This document shows, in pieces, positions 8,007-15,249 of a stretch of 26,668 nucleotides of DNA (its first letter is position 1; the number at the start of each line of letters is the position of its first letter). Location of the stretch: contig JBPOJN010000092.1 in NCBI GenBank assembly GCA_052033505.1, forward strand, positions 1 through 26,668. Direction: 5' to 3'. The position numbers and the translations under genes are program-made. The notes under the pieces are model-generated. The model did not search any database. It saw only the letters and a list, made by a program, of their open reading frames with translations, and was not told the DNA's origin. The DNA comes from JBPOJN01 sp052033505 (lineage in GTDB: Bacteria > UBA10199 > JACPAL01 > GCA-016699445).

Positions 8007-8504
8007 TCACTGAATCTCGATTTTGATGATTTTGTCGCCTTGCGCGATTTTTTTGACGACGTCCATGCCTTCGACGGTTTTGCCGAAGACGGTGTAGCCG
8101 TTATCCAAAAAAGGCGTCGGCGCGAGCGTGATGTAAAACTGGCTGCCGCTGGAGCGCTGTTGCGGGTTCACTTCGTCGCCCAAGCGGGCCCAGGCGAGTG
8201 CGCCTTCGACGTGCTTGTGCGGGTTGCCTTTGATCTCGGCCGGGATCGTGTAGCCGGGGCCGCCGCGTCCGGAGCCTTCGGGGTCGCCGCCTTGGACCAC
8301 GAAGTTCGGCACCACGCGATGGAAGGTCAGGTTATCGTAAAAACCGCCCTTGGCTAAAGTCACGAAGTTCGTGACCGAGAGGGGCGCTTCCTTGGGGTAG
8401 AGTTCGACGGTGACGTCGCCTTTGGCGGTCTTGAGGACGGCCTTCGTGTATTTTTGGACGTCGGCCAAGGGAGCCTTGGGTTCGGTGAAGGTAGCGGCGG
8501 ACAT
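8007..8504 (-). CDS. Cyclophilin-type peptidyl-prolyl cis-trans isomerase
   Basis: 165 residues from the start chosen here. The core is complete: TAKGDVTVELYPKEAPLSVTNF, then FHRVVPNFVVQGGDPEGSG with the catalytic Arg and the Phe/Gln substrate pocket, then SSGSQFYITLAPTPFLDNGYTVFG. Start at 8504 is preceded by GAAAGGA with 5 bases of spacing and lies 59 bases after the hisF stop. A second in-frame ATG at 8594, inside the hisF end, is preceded by AAGGAG with 5 bases of spacing and would add MAARYRDKALKFYTIVFALT and a further hydrophobic stretch, which looks like a signal peptide. So this could be a cytoplasmic PpiB-like enzyme, a periplasmic PpiA-like one, or both. It is unusual inside a histidine operon. 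Confidence 0.92.
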   Translation of the reverse strand: MSAATFTEPKAPLADVQKYTKAVLKTAKGDVTVELYPKEAPLSVTNFVTLAKGGFYDNLTFHRVVPNFVVQGGDPEGSGRGGPGYTIPAEIKGNPHKHVEGALAWARLGDEVNPQQRSSGSQFYITLAPTPFLDNGYTVFGKTVEGMDVVKKIAQGDKIIKIEIQ

Positions 8505-8563
8505 GGCGATCCTTTCTTGAAAAGTGAAGATAAAGGTTAAAGCAAAAACGATGGTGTAAAACT

Positions 8564-9331
8564 TTAAAGCCTTATCGCGATATCGTGCTGCCATAAATAC
8601 TCCTTGGTCTCCGCGATCGTGAATTCGCGGTAGTGGAAGATCGAAGCGGCCAGTGCGGCGGCGGCTTCTCCCTTGGTAAAGGCGTCGAGTATGTGATTCG
8701 GGTGGCCTGCGCCTCCCGAAGCGATGACCGGGATCGAAACCGCCCGCGAAACGGCGGCGGTCACTTCCAAATCGTATCCGTCTTTTGTCCCATCGCGGTC
8801 CATGCTGGTCAACAGGATTTCCCCCGCGCCGTACTTTTCCATTTTTTTGGCCCAAGCGACGGCGTCGAGCTTGGCGTCCTTGCGGCCGCCGTGCGTGAAG
8901 ACACCCCATTTTTTGGTCTTTTTCTTACCTGTGTGCTTTGCGTCGATCCCGACGACGATGCACTGCGATCCGAATTTTTCGGAGGCATTGCGTACGAAGT
9001 TGGGATCGTTCACCGCGGCGGTGTTGATGGAGACCTTGTCGGCGCCGGCGTTTAAAAGGTCGCGGATCTCTTGGAGGTTTTTAATGCCTCCGCCGACCGT
9101 GAGCGGCATAAAGACGCGTTCGGCGGTGCGTTCGACGACGTCGATCAAGGTTTTCCGTTTTTCGTGGGAGGCCGTGATGTCCAAGAAGACCAATTCATCG
9201 GCGCCTTGCGCGTCGTATTCGGAGGCGACCAAGACCGGATCGCCCGCGTCCCTTAGGTTTAAAAAACGTGTACCTTTGACGACGCGACCGTTGGCGACGT
9301 CGAGACAGGGAATGATGCGTTTTGCCAGCAT
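8564..9331 (-). CDS. hisF: Imidazole glycerol phosphate synthase, cyclase subunit
   Basis: 255 residues, full length. HisF is the (beta/alpha)8 cyclase that uses ammonia from HisH to make imidazole glycerol phosphate and AICAR. Seen: start MLAKRIIPCLDVANGRVVKG with the catalytic Asp11, VVGIDAKHTG with the second catalytic Asp at about 130, the phosphate loops VGGGIKNL and IASGGAGHPNHI, and the end of the barrel. AAAGG in the tail of hisA sits 8 bases before the ATG, and the hisA stop is 3 bases away, so the two are coupled. The glutaminase partner hisH is not in this window. Confidence 0.97.
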   Translation of the reverse strand: MLAKRIIPCLDVANGRVVKGTRFLNLRDAGDPVLVASEYDAQGADELVFLDITASHEKRKTLIDVVERTAERVFMPLTVGGGIKNLQEIRDLLNAGADKVSINTAAVNDPNFVRNASEKFGSQCIVVGIDAKHTGKKKTKKWGVFTHGGRKDAKLDAVAWAKKMEKYGAGEILLTSMDRDGTKDGYDLEVTAAVSRAVSIPVIASGGAGHPNHILDAFTKGEAAAALAASIFHYREFTIAETKEYLWQHDIAIRL

Positions 9332-9334
9332 GGA

Positions 9335-10042
9335 TTAGACCTTTAACGCTTCCGCGAGATCGAGTTTTTTTTCATAAAGCGCGCGGCCTAAGATAGCCCC
9401 GCCGCCGCCGATGGCTTTTGATTTTTTGACGTCGTCCAAAGTCGTTACGCCGCCCGAAACAATAACTTCGAGACCGACGGAATCGATCATTTTCTGGACG
9501 GCGTCCCAGTTCGGTCCCGCCATCATCCCGTCGCGCGAGATGTCGGTGTAGATGATCGTGTGCACGCCCATGCCTTCGAAGTCCTGGGCGAGCGCGATCG
9601 CGTCCTTGCCGCTGACGTTCGTCCAGCCGTGGATCGCGACCTTGCCGTCTTTGGCGTCGATGCCGACGGCGACCCTGTTTTCGAATTTGACGGCCAAAAT
9701 CTGCACGAGGTCCGGGTCTTCGATGGCGGCGCTCCCGATGACGATGCGGCCGGCGCCCATGGTCAGGAAAATTTCAGCTGTGTCTTGATTGCGGATGCCG
9801 CCGCCGATCTGAACGGGGACGGGGAGCGAGGTCATGATGCTTTCGATCGGTTTGATATTGACCGGACGGCCTTCTTTGGCCCCGTTCAAGTCCACCACGT
9901 GTAGCCATTGCGCGCCTTGATCGACCCATTGTTTGGCAGCGTCGAGAGGGTTATCGTAATAGACCGTGGCCTGATCGAATTTTCCCTGAGTGAGACGGAC
10001 GCATTTGCCGTCGTAGATGTCGATCGCGGGGTAGAGAATCAT
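9335..10042 (-). CDS. hisA: ProFAR isomerase (1-(5-phosphoribosyl)-5-amino-imidazole carboxamide isomerase)
   Basis: 235 residues from the ATG at 10042, the usual family start (MILYPAIDIYDGKCVRLTQG, with catalytic Asp8). An in-frame GTG at 10081 would add a 13-residue, family-atypical leader. Seen also: VDLNGAKEG, VQIGGGIRN (phosphate loop), YTDISRDGMM with the second catalytic Asp, and IVSGGVTTLDD. HisA opens the ProFAR ring in an Amadori rearrangement, feeding HisF. It is the first gene of the minus-strand operon hisA-hisF-cyclophilin-hisI-HIT. No clear ribosome site lies before the ATG. Confidence 0.96.
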   Translation of the reverse strand: MILYPAIDIYDGKCVRLTQGKFDQATVYYDNPLDAAKQWVDQGAQWLHVVDLNGAKEGRPVNIKPIESIMTSLPVPVQIGGGIRNQDTAEIFLTMGAGRIVIGSAAIEDPDLVQILAVKFENRVAVGIDAKDGKVAIHGWTNVSGKDAIALAQDFEGMGVHTIIYTDISRDGMMAGPNWDAVQKMIDSVGLEVIVSGGVTTLDDVKKSKAIGGGGAILGRALYEKKLDLAEALKV

Positions 10043-10099
10043 GTGAGTTCGAGAGTTTTGCTCGTTTGAATTGCGCCGCACTGTGAAAGATTTTTACAA

Positions 10100-10137
10100 T
10101 CCTTGCAAGGAGAATGAAGATCTCTTAGCGTAACGCT
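10100..10137. promoter_or_regulatory. Two palindromes in the hisA / ABC exporter divergent region
   Basis: The 97-base gap between divergent hisA and the ABC gene holds a perfect 12-bp palindrome TCCTTGCAAGGA (10100-10111) and an 11-bp inverted repeat AGCGTAACGCT (10127-10137) ending two bases before the ABC start codon. The second could fold in the mRNA leader and mask translation start; the first has the look of a dimeric-regulator half-site pair. The only good Shine-Dalgarno-like run (AAGGAG, 10107-10112) is part of the first palindrome and too far from the ATG. Function is inferred from symmetry only. Confidence 0.35.
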
Positions 10138-10139
10138 TT

Positions 10140-10901
10140 ATGTCACAAATCCAGCCTGCAGAAGGATCCCCCATTGTTGTAGCGCGTCATTTGATCAAGC
10201 GGTTCGGTGATTTCACCGCGGTCGACGGTATCTCCTTCGACGTGCGTCGCGGAGAATGCTTCGGATTTTTGGGGCCGAACGGCGCGGGTAAGACCACGAC
10301 GATGAAAATGGTCTACGGATTTTCAAAGCCGACCGAAGGCGATCTCGAGGTCTTCGGGCTTTCCGTCTCGCAACACACGCGCGCGATCAAGGCCCGCGTC
10401 GGCATCGCCCCTCAAGAAATGAGCCTGGATCCAGACCTGTTCGTGATGCAAAACCTGCTGATCTACGCCAATTACTTCGATCTTTCCCGCGCGGAGGCCA
10501 AGGCGCGGGCCGAAGAGCTGTTGGAATTTTTCCATCTCACTGAAAAGAAAAACGAAAAGCTCGATCATCTCTCCGGCGGCATGAAGCGCCGCCTTCTGGT
10601 CGCGCGCGCCCTCATCAATCGCCCGGACTTGCTGGTGCTGGACGAGCCCACGACGGGCTTGGATCCGCAGTCCCGCCGCGACATGTGGGAGCGGGTCGGG
10701 GATTTGAAGGCGAAGGGCGTCACCACGCTCCTGACGACGCATTATATGGAAGAGGCTGAAGTGCTGTGCGACCGCCTCCTCGTCATCGATCACGGCAAGA
10801 TCGTCGAGCAGGGGACGCCTAAAGATTTGATCAAGAAATACGGGACTGGAAATCTCGAAGAGGTTTTCTTGAAAGTCACCGGCCACGGATTGAGGGAATA
10901 A
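10140..10901 (+). CDS. ABC-2 type transporter, ATP-binding subunit
   Basis: 253 residues, full length. Seen: Walker A GPNGAGKT (45-52), Q-loop PQE around 91-93, signature LSGGMKRR (144-151), Walker B LLVLDEP (164-170), D-loop GLDP and switch His201 (TTHYMEEAE). The sequence resembles the NodI/CcmA-like ATPases that pair with ABC-2 membrane proteins and export drugs, lipids or polysaccharide precursors. The cognate permease starts 4 bases after its stop. The start has no nearby ribosome site; a small hairpin sits immediately before the ATG. Confidence 0.95.
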   Translation: MSQIQPAEGSPIVVARHLIKRFGDFTAVDGISFDVRRGECFGFLGPNGAGKTTTMKMVYGFSKPTEGDLEVFGLSVSQHTRAIKARVGIAPQEMSLDPDLFVMQNLLIYANYFDLSRAEAKARAEELLEFFHLTEKKNEKLDHLSGGMKRRLLVARALINRPDLLVLDEPTTGLDPQSRRDMWERVGDLKAKGVTTLLTTHYMEEAEVLCDRLLVIDHGKIVEQGTPKDLIKKYGTGNLEEVFLKVTGHGLRE

Positions 10902-10905
10902 TTCC

Positions 10906-11673
10906 ATGTTTTTCCGCTACGCATTCAAAGTCTGGTACCGCGATTTCGTCGTTTGGACGCGTTACTGGTGGACGAGCTTGATCGGCGCCATGGGCGAGCC
11001 CGTGCTGTATTTTCTCGCGATGGGATACGGCTTGGGCGCTTACGTCAAAAACATCGACGGGTATCCTTACATTCAATTTCTGGCGCCCGGACTCATCTGT
11101 TCGTCCATCATGCACGCCGCGTCTTTCGAAACGACCTACAGCAGTTTCACACGCATGGAGATCCAGAAGACTTATCACTCCATCGCGGTCACGCCTGTGA
11201 ACGTCGGCGAAGTCATCGCCGGAGAAATCCTCTGGGGGGCGACGAAGAGCCTGCTCTCCGGCGGCATCATGCTGATCGCGGTCATCGTGATGGGGATTTT
11301 CCCGAAAGATCATCTTGGGAACCTGGTCTTCTTGATTCCTTTTTGGATGGTGCAGGCCGTGATGTTCGCCGGTCTCGGGATGTTGATGACGTCGTTCGCG
11401 AAGGACTACGACTTTTTCACGTATTATTTCACGTTGGGCTTGGAGCCGATGTTTCTTTTTTCCGGGACGTTCTTCCCGCTGCCTTCGCTGCCCGCGATCG
11501 TGCAAAAAGTCGTTTTCTTCCTGCCTCTGGCCCATCCCGTGGGCATCTCGCGCGCGCTCGTGCTCGGTACGGAATACCCTCATCTCTGGTGGGGCGTGGC
11601 TTGGACGCTGTTCCTGGCGGTCGCGTTGCCGGCCTGGGCGATCCGGCGGATGGTGAAGCGGTTGGTGGTGTAG
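10906..11673 (+). CDS. ABC-2 type transporter, permease subunit (NodJ-like)
   Basis: 255 residues with about six hydrophobic segments, among them LIGAMGEPVLYFLAMGYGLG, SGGIMLIAVIVMGIF, LVFLIPFWMVQAVMFAGLGM and GVAWTLFLAVALPAWAI. The motif LEPMFLFSGTFFPLPSLP before the last two helices is typical of the ABC-2/NodJ family, where it forms the loop near the conserved proline. It forms a heteromeric exporter with the ATPase immediately upstream. Substrate cannot be told from sequence. The gene end is convergent with an unknown minus-strand gene 7 bases away, with no visible terminator between. Confidence 0.94.
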   Translation: MFFRYAFKVWYRDFVVWTRYWWTSLIGAMGEPVLYFLAMGYGLGAYVKNIDGYPYIQFLAPGLICSSIMHAASFETTYSSFTRMEIQKTYHSIAVTPVNVGEVIAGEILWGATKSLLSGGIMLIAVIVMGIFPKDHLGNLVFLIPFWMVQAVMFAGLGMLMTSFAKDYDFFTYYFTLGLEPMFLFSGTFFPLPSLPAIVQKVVFFLPLAHPVGISRALVLGTEYPHLWWGVAWTLFLAVALPAWAIRRMVKRLVV

Positions 11674-11680
11674 TTCGAAA

Positions 11681-12508
11681 TTACGCGCGTGCCGAGAGAA
11701 GACGGTCTGAAAGCTTCGTAAACAGAAATCCTTTTAATGATCCTTCTCCCAATAATTTTTTCAGCAATGACCCGCCTTTTTCTTCCGGAACAAGTGAGGC
11801 TTCCCATTTGTTGGAAGCACTTTTAAGTTTGATGATGTGTGATTTTTTGTTTTTGAGGTCGCTCGTCAAAAACCTTACGATCCGCCAGCAGTTGTTCGCA
11901 GTCTTTTGAAAATCGAACTGATCTTCACTCACCAGGTAGACCACATCATTTGGAAGGGCTTCCCTGCCTCCTGGTAAGGTCTTCTTAATTTCCCGTTCCA
12001 AGGCTTCGCGAAACGTTCTGGGTAATATTTCTGGCGCTGCCAAAGCTGCCGGTTGGGACTCAAGGGGTGCAGGCGTCGTAGGGGGCGCTTCGGGAGATTC
12101 TTTCTGTTTTGATGGACGAGGTTCCGCTGGGGGCCGGAGAATTTTGGGAGCTGCCGTACGTTTAGCGTGTTGCTGAGGTCCAGATATTTCACGAGGCATA
12201 AGAACCGTGCAGGGTCTGGGGCGGCGGCCGGTTTTTAAACGCAATTTCTTTGGCTTTTTCCACTCTGGGTCACTGTAGAGTGCGCCGGCCAGTCCTCCCG
12301 TAGAAAGCGTCTGAAGAAAATCCTTGATTGTGGACTCAGAAAATGTGCCCGACAAACGTCGGGCCACATCCTCTTTTTTTAAGATGACGGTTGAAGCTTG
12401 GGGAGCGTCGGCGATTAAAAGATCCTGAACCACATATACGTTTTTCAATTCGGTGTTGCGCGCGATCGCTTCGAGTATTCCGCTATTAAAGAGTGAAGCT
12501 TTATTCAT
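11681..12508 (-). CDS. Hypothetical protein, two ordered ends joined by a Pro-rich linker
   Basis: 275 residues; no family recognised. Seen: residues 1-85 are a compact, mostly helical domain (VARRLSGTFSESTIKDFLQT could be a helix-turn-helix-like segment), then a basic stretch KKPKKLRLKTGRRPRP, a Pro/Ala-rich linker at about 115-160, and a C-terminal domain from about 163 beginning LPRTFREALEREIKKTLPGG. There is no signal peptide or membrane helix, so it is presumably cytoplasmic. AGGA is 8 bases before the ATG. It follows the 12530-13417 gene by 21 bases, so the two are an operon. The local sequence is visibly less GC-rich than the flanking genes, consistent with an accessory origin. Confidence 0.7.
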   Translation of the reverse strand: MNKASLFNSGILEAIARNTELKNVYVVQDLLIADAPQASTVILKKEDVARRLSGTFSESTIKDFLQTLSTGGLAGALYSDPEWKKPKKLRLKTGRRPRPCTVLMPREISGPQQHAKRTAAPKILRPPAEPRPSKQKESPEAPPTTPAPLESQPAALAAPEILPRTFREALEREIKKTLPGGREALPNDVVYLVSEDQFDFQKTANNCWRIVRFLTSDLKNKKSHIIKLKSASNKWEASLVPEEKGGSLLKKLLGEGSLKGFLFTKLSDRLLSARA

Positions 12509-12529
12509 GTGTCGGATCCTGATAAAAAT

Positions 12530-13417
12530 TTAACCGGCTATCGATCGTGATGCGGCGTGTTTGCGGGTGCGAAGGCCCTCGGCGATTTTTTGGATGGTCT
12601 CCCTTGCTTCCTGCGTGAGGTCAATGCCGCGTGGCACGGACTTGATGTCACCATGGGTGTTCAGGATGATGGGGTTGGGCTCGAGGCGAGGAGGCGGATA
12701 ATCTCCCCAATACTGAAGCTGAAAACAGAGCTCAGCTCCTTTGGTAAGAGGAATTTCCCAAGTGGTTTCCTTTGCTCGGGGCTGCTTTCTCAGAAAAGCG
12801 CAAAGGCCTGCATGGATGTCTTGCACAGGGCTGTGGCGAAGCGCTTTGATCTGGTCGGCATAGTTTTTATCGATAGAGAATCTTCGATAATCTCTCGGAA
12901 GCACCACGTCGATTTCGGTTAGCTCCTCGGCAGAGGCGAGCTCCAAGCCTTTGTCATTGATAGCTCGTCCTGTCAGCTGCACGGCAGCGAATGTGAAGAG
13001 ATCTTTGGGGCTCCAAACGAGACAGGCATTCTCTCCTAGAACTTCTCTCGCTGATAGAAGCCAGGACAGTGAAGAGTTGCCAATTCCGAGGGCGCCTTGT
13101 GTGAGAGAAAGTTGGTCTTCGGCTCTCAAGCTTAATTTTTTTAATGGGTGGAGATAGCGTAGTCTCAGCAGCTCTCGCCCCGGAACTCCCAGTTGCGGTG
13201 GGGAGGATTGGTTGCTCTGCCAGTTGCCATCGACCGTGAGGGCTGCTCGGACCATGGTGTCCTGGAGTGTTGTCTGGTGAGCGTTCGGGTCGTCGGATTC
13301 TAAGTGATGAATCTGATCGTCGAAGCCGTATCTAGCATTTAAGACCCTGAGGACAGCGGCCTTAGGCAAACTTTGTAAGTCGTGGGGTGAAGTCGGGCTT
13401 GGATTTGTAACCAACAT
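12530..13417 (-). CDS. Hypothetical protein, unknown family
   Basis: 295 residues from the ATG at 13417, chosen because GAGG lies 9 bases upstream; a GTG at 13447 would add ten residues. No family recognised. It has no signal peptide or membrane helix. Recognisable blocks include QPRAKETTWEIPLTKGAELC, FQLQYWGDYPPPRLEPNPII and IDLTQEARETIQKIAEGLRT, the last a probable amphipathic helix. It is the first gene of a two-gene minus-strand unit and is divergent from the ppx operon. Function unknown; the partner gene is equally unrecognised. Confidence 0.7.
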   Translation of the reverse strand: MLVTNPSPTSPHDLQSLPKAAVLRVLNARYGFDDQIHHLESDDPNAHQTTLQDTMVRAALTVDGNWQSNQSSPPQLGVPGRELLRLRYLHPLKKLSLRAEDQLSLTQGALGIGNSSLSWLLSAREVLGENACLVWSPKDLFTFAAVQLTGRAINDKGLELASAEELTEIDVVLPRDYRRFSIDKNYADQIKALRHSPVQDIHAGLCAFLRKQPRAKETTWEIPLTKGAELCFQLQYWGDYPPPRLEPNPIILNTHGDIKSVPRGIDLTQEARETIQKIAEGLRTRKHAASRSIAG

Positions 13418-13526
13418 GAAAGTGTTCCTCAAATTTTCGTGTGACACCTTTGTGTCGCGGTCTAGGGCAAAAAGTTTCGTATAAATTTAGAGGCAGTGCC
13501 CGTTTTAGGGGATCCAAGAGTCTGGG

Positions 13527-13555
13527 TTGTCACGGAAGTGTCACTGTCTTAGAAT
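13527..13555 (+). promoter_or_regulatory. Sigma-70-type promoter of the ppx operon with 11-bp-phased repeat
   Basis: TTGTCA (13527-13532) and TAGAAT (13550-13555) each match the sigma-70 consensus at five of six positions and are separated by exactly 17 bases. Predicted start of transcription is about 13562, giving a leader of roughly 23 bases with GAAAGGA before the GTG at 13585. TGTCAC occurs at 13528-13533 and again at 13539-13544, phased by 11 bp and overlapping the -35 box and spacer, which would suit a repressor. A related inverted element GACAC-CTTT-GTGTC lies at 13443-13456. Confidence 0.6.
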
Positions 13556-13584
13556 ACCCGACCTGTGCTACCCGAAAGGACCTC

Positions 13585-15249
13585 GTGAAACTCGGCATCT
13601 TAGACATCGGTACCAACTCCATCCACTTAGTCTTGGTGGAGATCGGCAAGGACCTCTCGATTCAGATCATCGACCGGGCCAAGGAAGTCGCGCGGCTAGG
13701 GGATACGAGCTTCCAGGATGGGTCGCTCTCCGAGACGGCCGTGCACCGGGGGCTTTCGGCGATCCGGAGGTTCAAGAAACTGGCCGACATCCATAATGTC
13801 ACGAAGCTGAAAGCCGTCGCGACCAGCGCCGTGCGCGAGGCGTCCAACGGCGGCGATTTTTTGGAGATGATCGAGCGCGAGACCGGGATCACGGTGGATG
13901 TCATCACGGGCGACGAAGAGGCGCGGCTGATCTATCTCGCGGTGAAGCATTCGATCCCCCTGGAAAAGGGTCGCCCGGCCCTGATCGTCGACATCGGCGG
14001 CGGGAGCGTCGAATTCATCTTGGCCGACGATACGGGCATCAAACAGGCTTGGAGTTTGAAGCTCGGGACTTTGAGGCTGCGGGGCGATTTTTTGAGAAAA
14101 GACCCGCCGTCCAAGAAAGAATTACAAAAGCTCGAGGATCACATCCGGGAAGAGATCGCCCCGGTGCTCAAAAAGGCCAAGTCCTTGGGAGCCCGTACGT
14201 TGATCGGGACTTCGGGCACGCTGATCAATCTCGTGACGATGGCCCACGGGCTGGATGAAGGGGGTGCGATCCAGATCCCTAATAATTTCCGGATACGGCC
14301 GCGGCCACTCAGGGAGCTGCACAAGATACTCGTAAAAACCGACCGTAAAGAACGGCAAAAAATCAAAGGCATGGATCCGGCGCGGGCTGACATCATCCTG
14401 CCGGGCAGCGCGGTGGTGGATGCGTTATTGGAGGATCTCGATATCGAAGAGGTCGTTCTCTGCGACGAGGCGATCCGCGAAGGGGTGGTCTACGACTACC
14501 TCGAACGGAACCGCTCGAAGATCGAGATGGAAAACCTAATTCCCGATATGCGGCTGCGCAGCGTGATGCAGCTCGCTAAGAATTGCGATTTCGAGGAATC
14601 GCACGCGCGGCACGTGGCGGAGCTCGCCGTATCGCTCTTCGATCAGACGAAATCTTTGCACGAGCTGGGCGCCTATGAGCGTGAACTCTTGCGTTACGCG
14701 GCGCTGCTGCACGACATCGGCTATCACATCAATTACAAGAAGCATCACCGCCATACGTATTATCTCATCAAGAACGGCGACTTAAACGGATTCGAAGAGC
14801 GCGAAGTAGAGGTCATCGCGAACGTCGCGCGCTATCATTGCAAGTCTTCTCCCAAGAAAAGCCACGATCACTGGCGTGAACTTTCTGATGACGACCAGCG
14901 CGTGGTTGTTATCTTGGCGGCTATCTTGCGCCTCGCGGACGGTTTGGATCGCAGTCACTTTTCGGTCGTCAAGCAGGTCCATTGCCGCGTCGGCGCGAAA
15001 AACGTCGCGATCGAGGCCGTCGCGGTGGGAGATCCGGAACTCGAAATCTGGGGCGCGAATAAAAAGAAGGAACTATTCGAGGGCATCTTCGGGAGAAAAG
15101 TCGTTTTAAGCGCGCGGTCGACGCGGGCGAAAAAGTTCTTGAAGCTGGTAAAGCCGGCGAAAAGTAGCGGCGTCGTTATCGTCAAACGCCCTTTAAAAAA
15201 CATCAAAACCGTCAAACACGAGAAATACTTGGAGGCCAGACGTGGCTAA
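13585..15249 (+). CDS. ppx: Exopolyphosphatase / pppGpp phosphatase with HD domain (Ppx/GppA)
   Basis: 554 residues from GTG at 13585 (GAAAGGA just upstream; the frame is open further 5' but that part is not family-like). Ppx/GppA enzymes cleave terminal phosphates from polyphosphate or from pppGpp. Seen: phosphate-1 motif DIGTNS (7-12), TSAVREA (80-86), catalytic Glu in GDEEARL (about 111), second loop DIGGGS (136-141). The C-terminal part, about 350-510, is an HD-type domain with ARHVAELA, LLHDIGYHINYKKHHRHT and LRLADGLDRSH, as in E. coli Ppx, followed by a basic tail. First gene of a five-gene overlapping operon; its stop overlaps the next start by 8 bases. Whether polyphosphate or pppGpp is the substrate is not decidable here. 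Confidence 0.94.
   Translation: MKLGILDIGTNSIHLVLVEIGKDLSIQIIDRAKEVARLGDTSFQDGSLSETAVHRGLSAIRRFKKLADIHNVTKLKAVATSAVREASNGGDFLEMIERETGITVDVITGDEEARLIYLAVKHSIPLEKGRPALIVDIGGGSVEFILADDTGIKQAWSLKLGTLRLRGDFLRKDPPSKKELQKLEDHIREEIAPVLKKAKSLGARTLIGTSGTLINLVTMAHGLDEGGAIQIPNNFRIRPRPLRELHKILVKTDRKERQKIKGMDPARADIILPGSAVVDALLEDLDIEEVVLCDEAIREGVVYDYLERNRSKIEMENLIPDMRLRSVMQLAKNCDFEESHARHVAELAVSLFDQTKSLHELGAYERELLRYAALLHDIGYHINYKKHHRHTYYLIKNGDLNGFEEREVEVIANVARYHCKSSPKKSHDHWRELSDDDQRVVVILAAILRLADGLDRSHFSVVKQVHCRVGAKNVAIEAVAVGDPELEIWGANKKKELFEGIFGRKVVLSARSTRAKKFLKLVKPAKSSGVVIVKRPLKNIKTVKHEKYLEARRG

Noticed and set aside
8505..8909. N-terminal extension of the cyclophilin frame far into hisF
   Set aside because: Upstream of 8594 it only reads hisF in the wrong frame, with a basic low-complexity translation. 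Only the starts at 8594 and 8504 are plausible.
10323..11583. Two long minus-strand open frames (194 and 235 residues) across the ABC genes
   Set aside because: Antisense shadows of the ATPase and permease; no ribosome sites or recognisable domains.
10953..11909. 318-residue plus-strand open frame over the ABC permease
   Set aside because: Its translation is rich in Arg, His and Asp without motifs, and it overlaps a well-supported permease in another frame.
13441..13584. 48-residue upstream extension of the Ppx frame
   Set aside because: It crosses the predicted promoter and has no family similarity; the GTG at 13585 has a ribosome site and yields the standard N-terminus.
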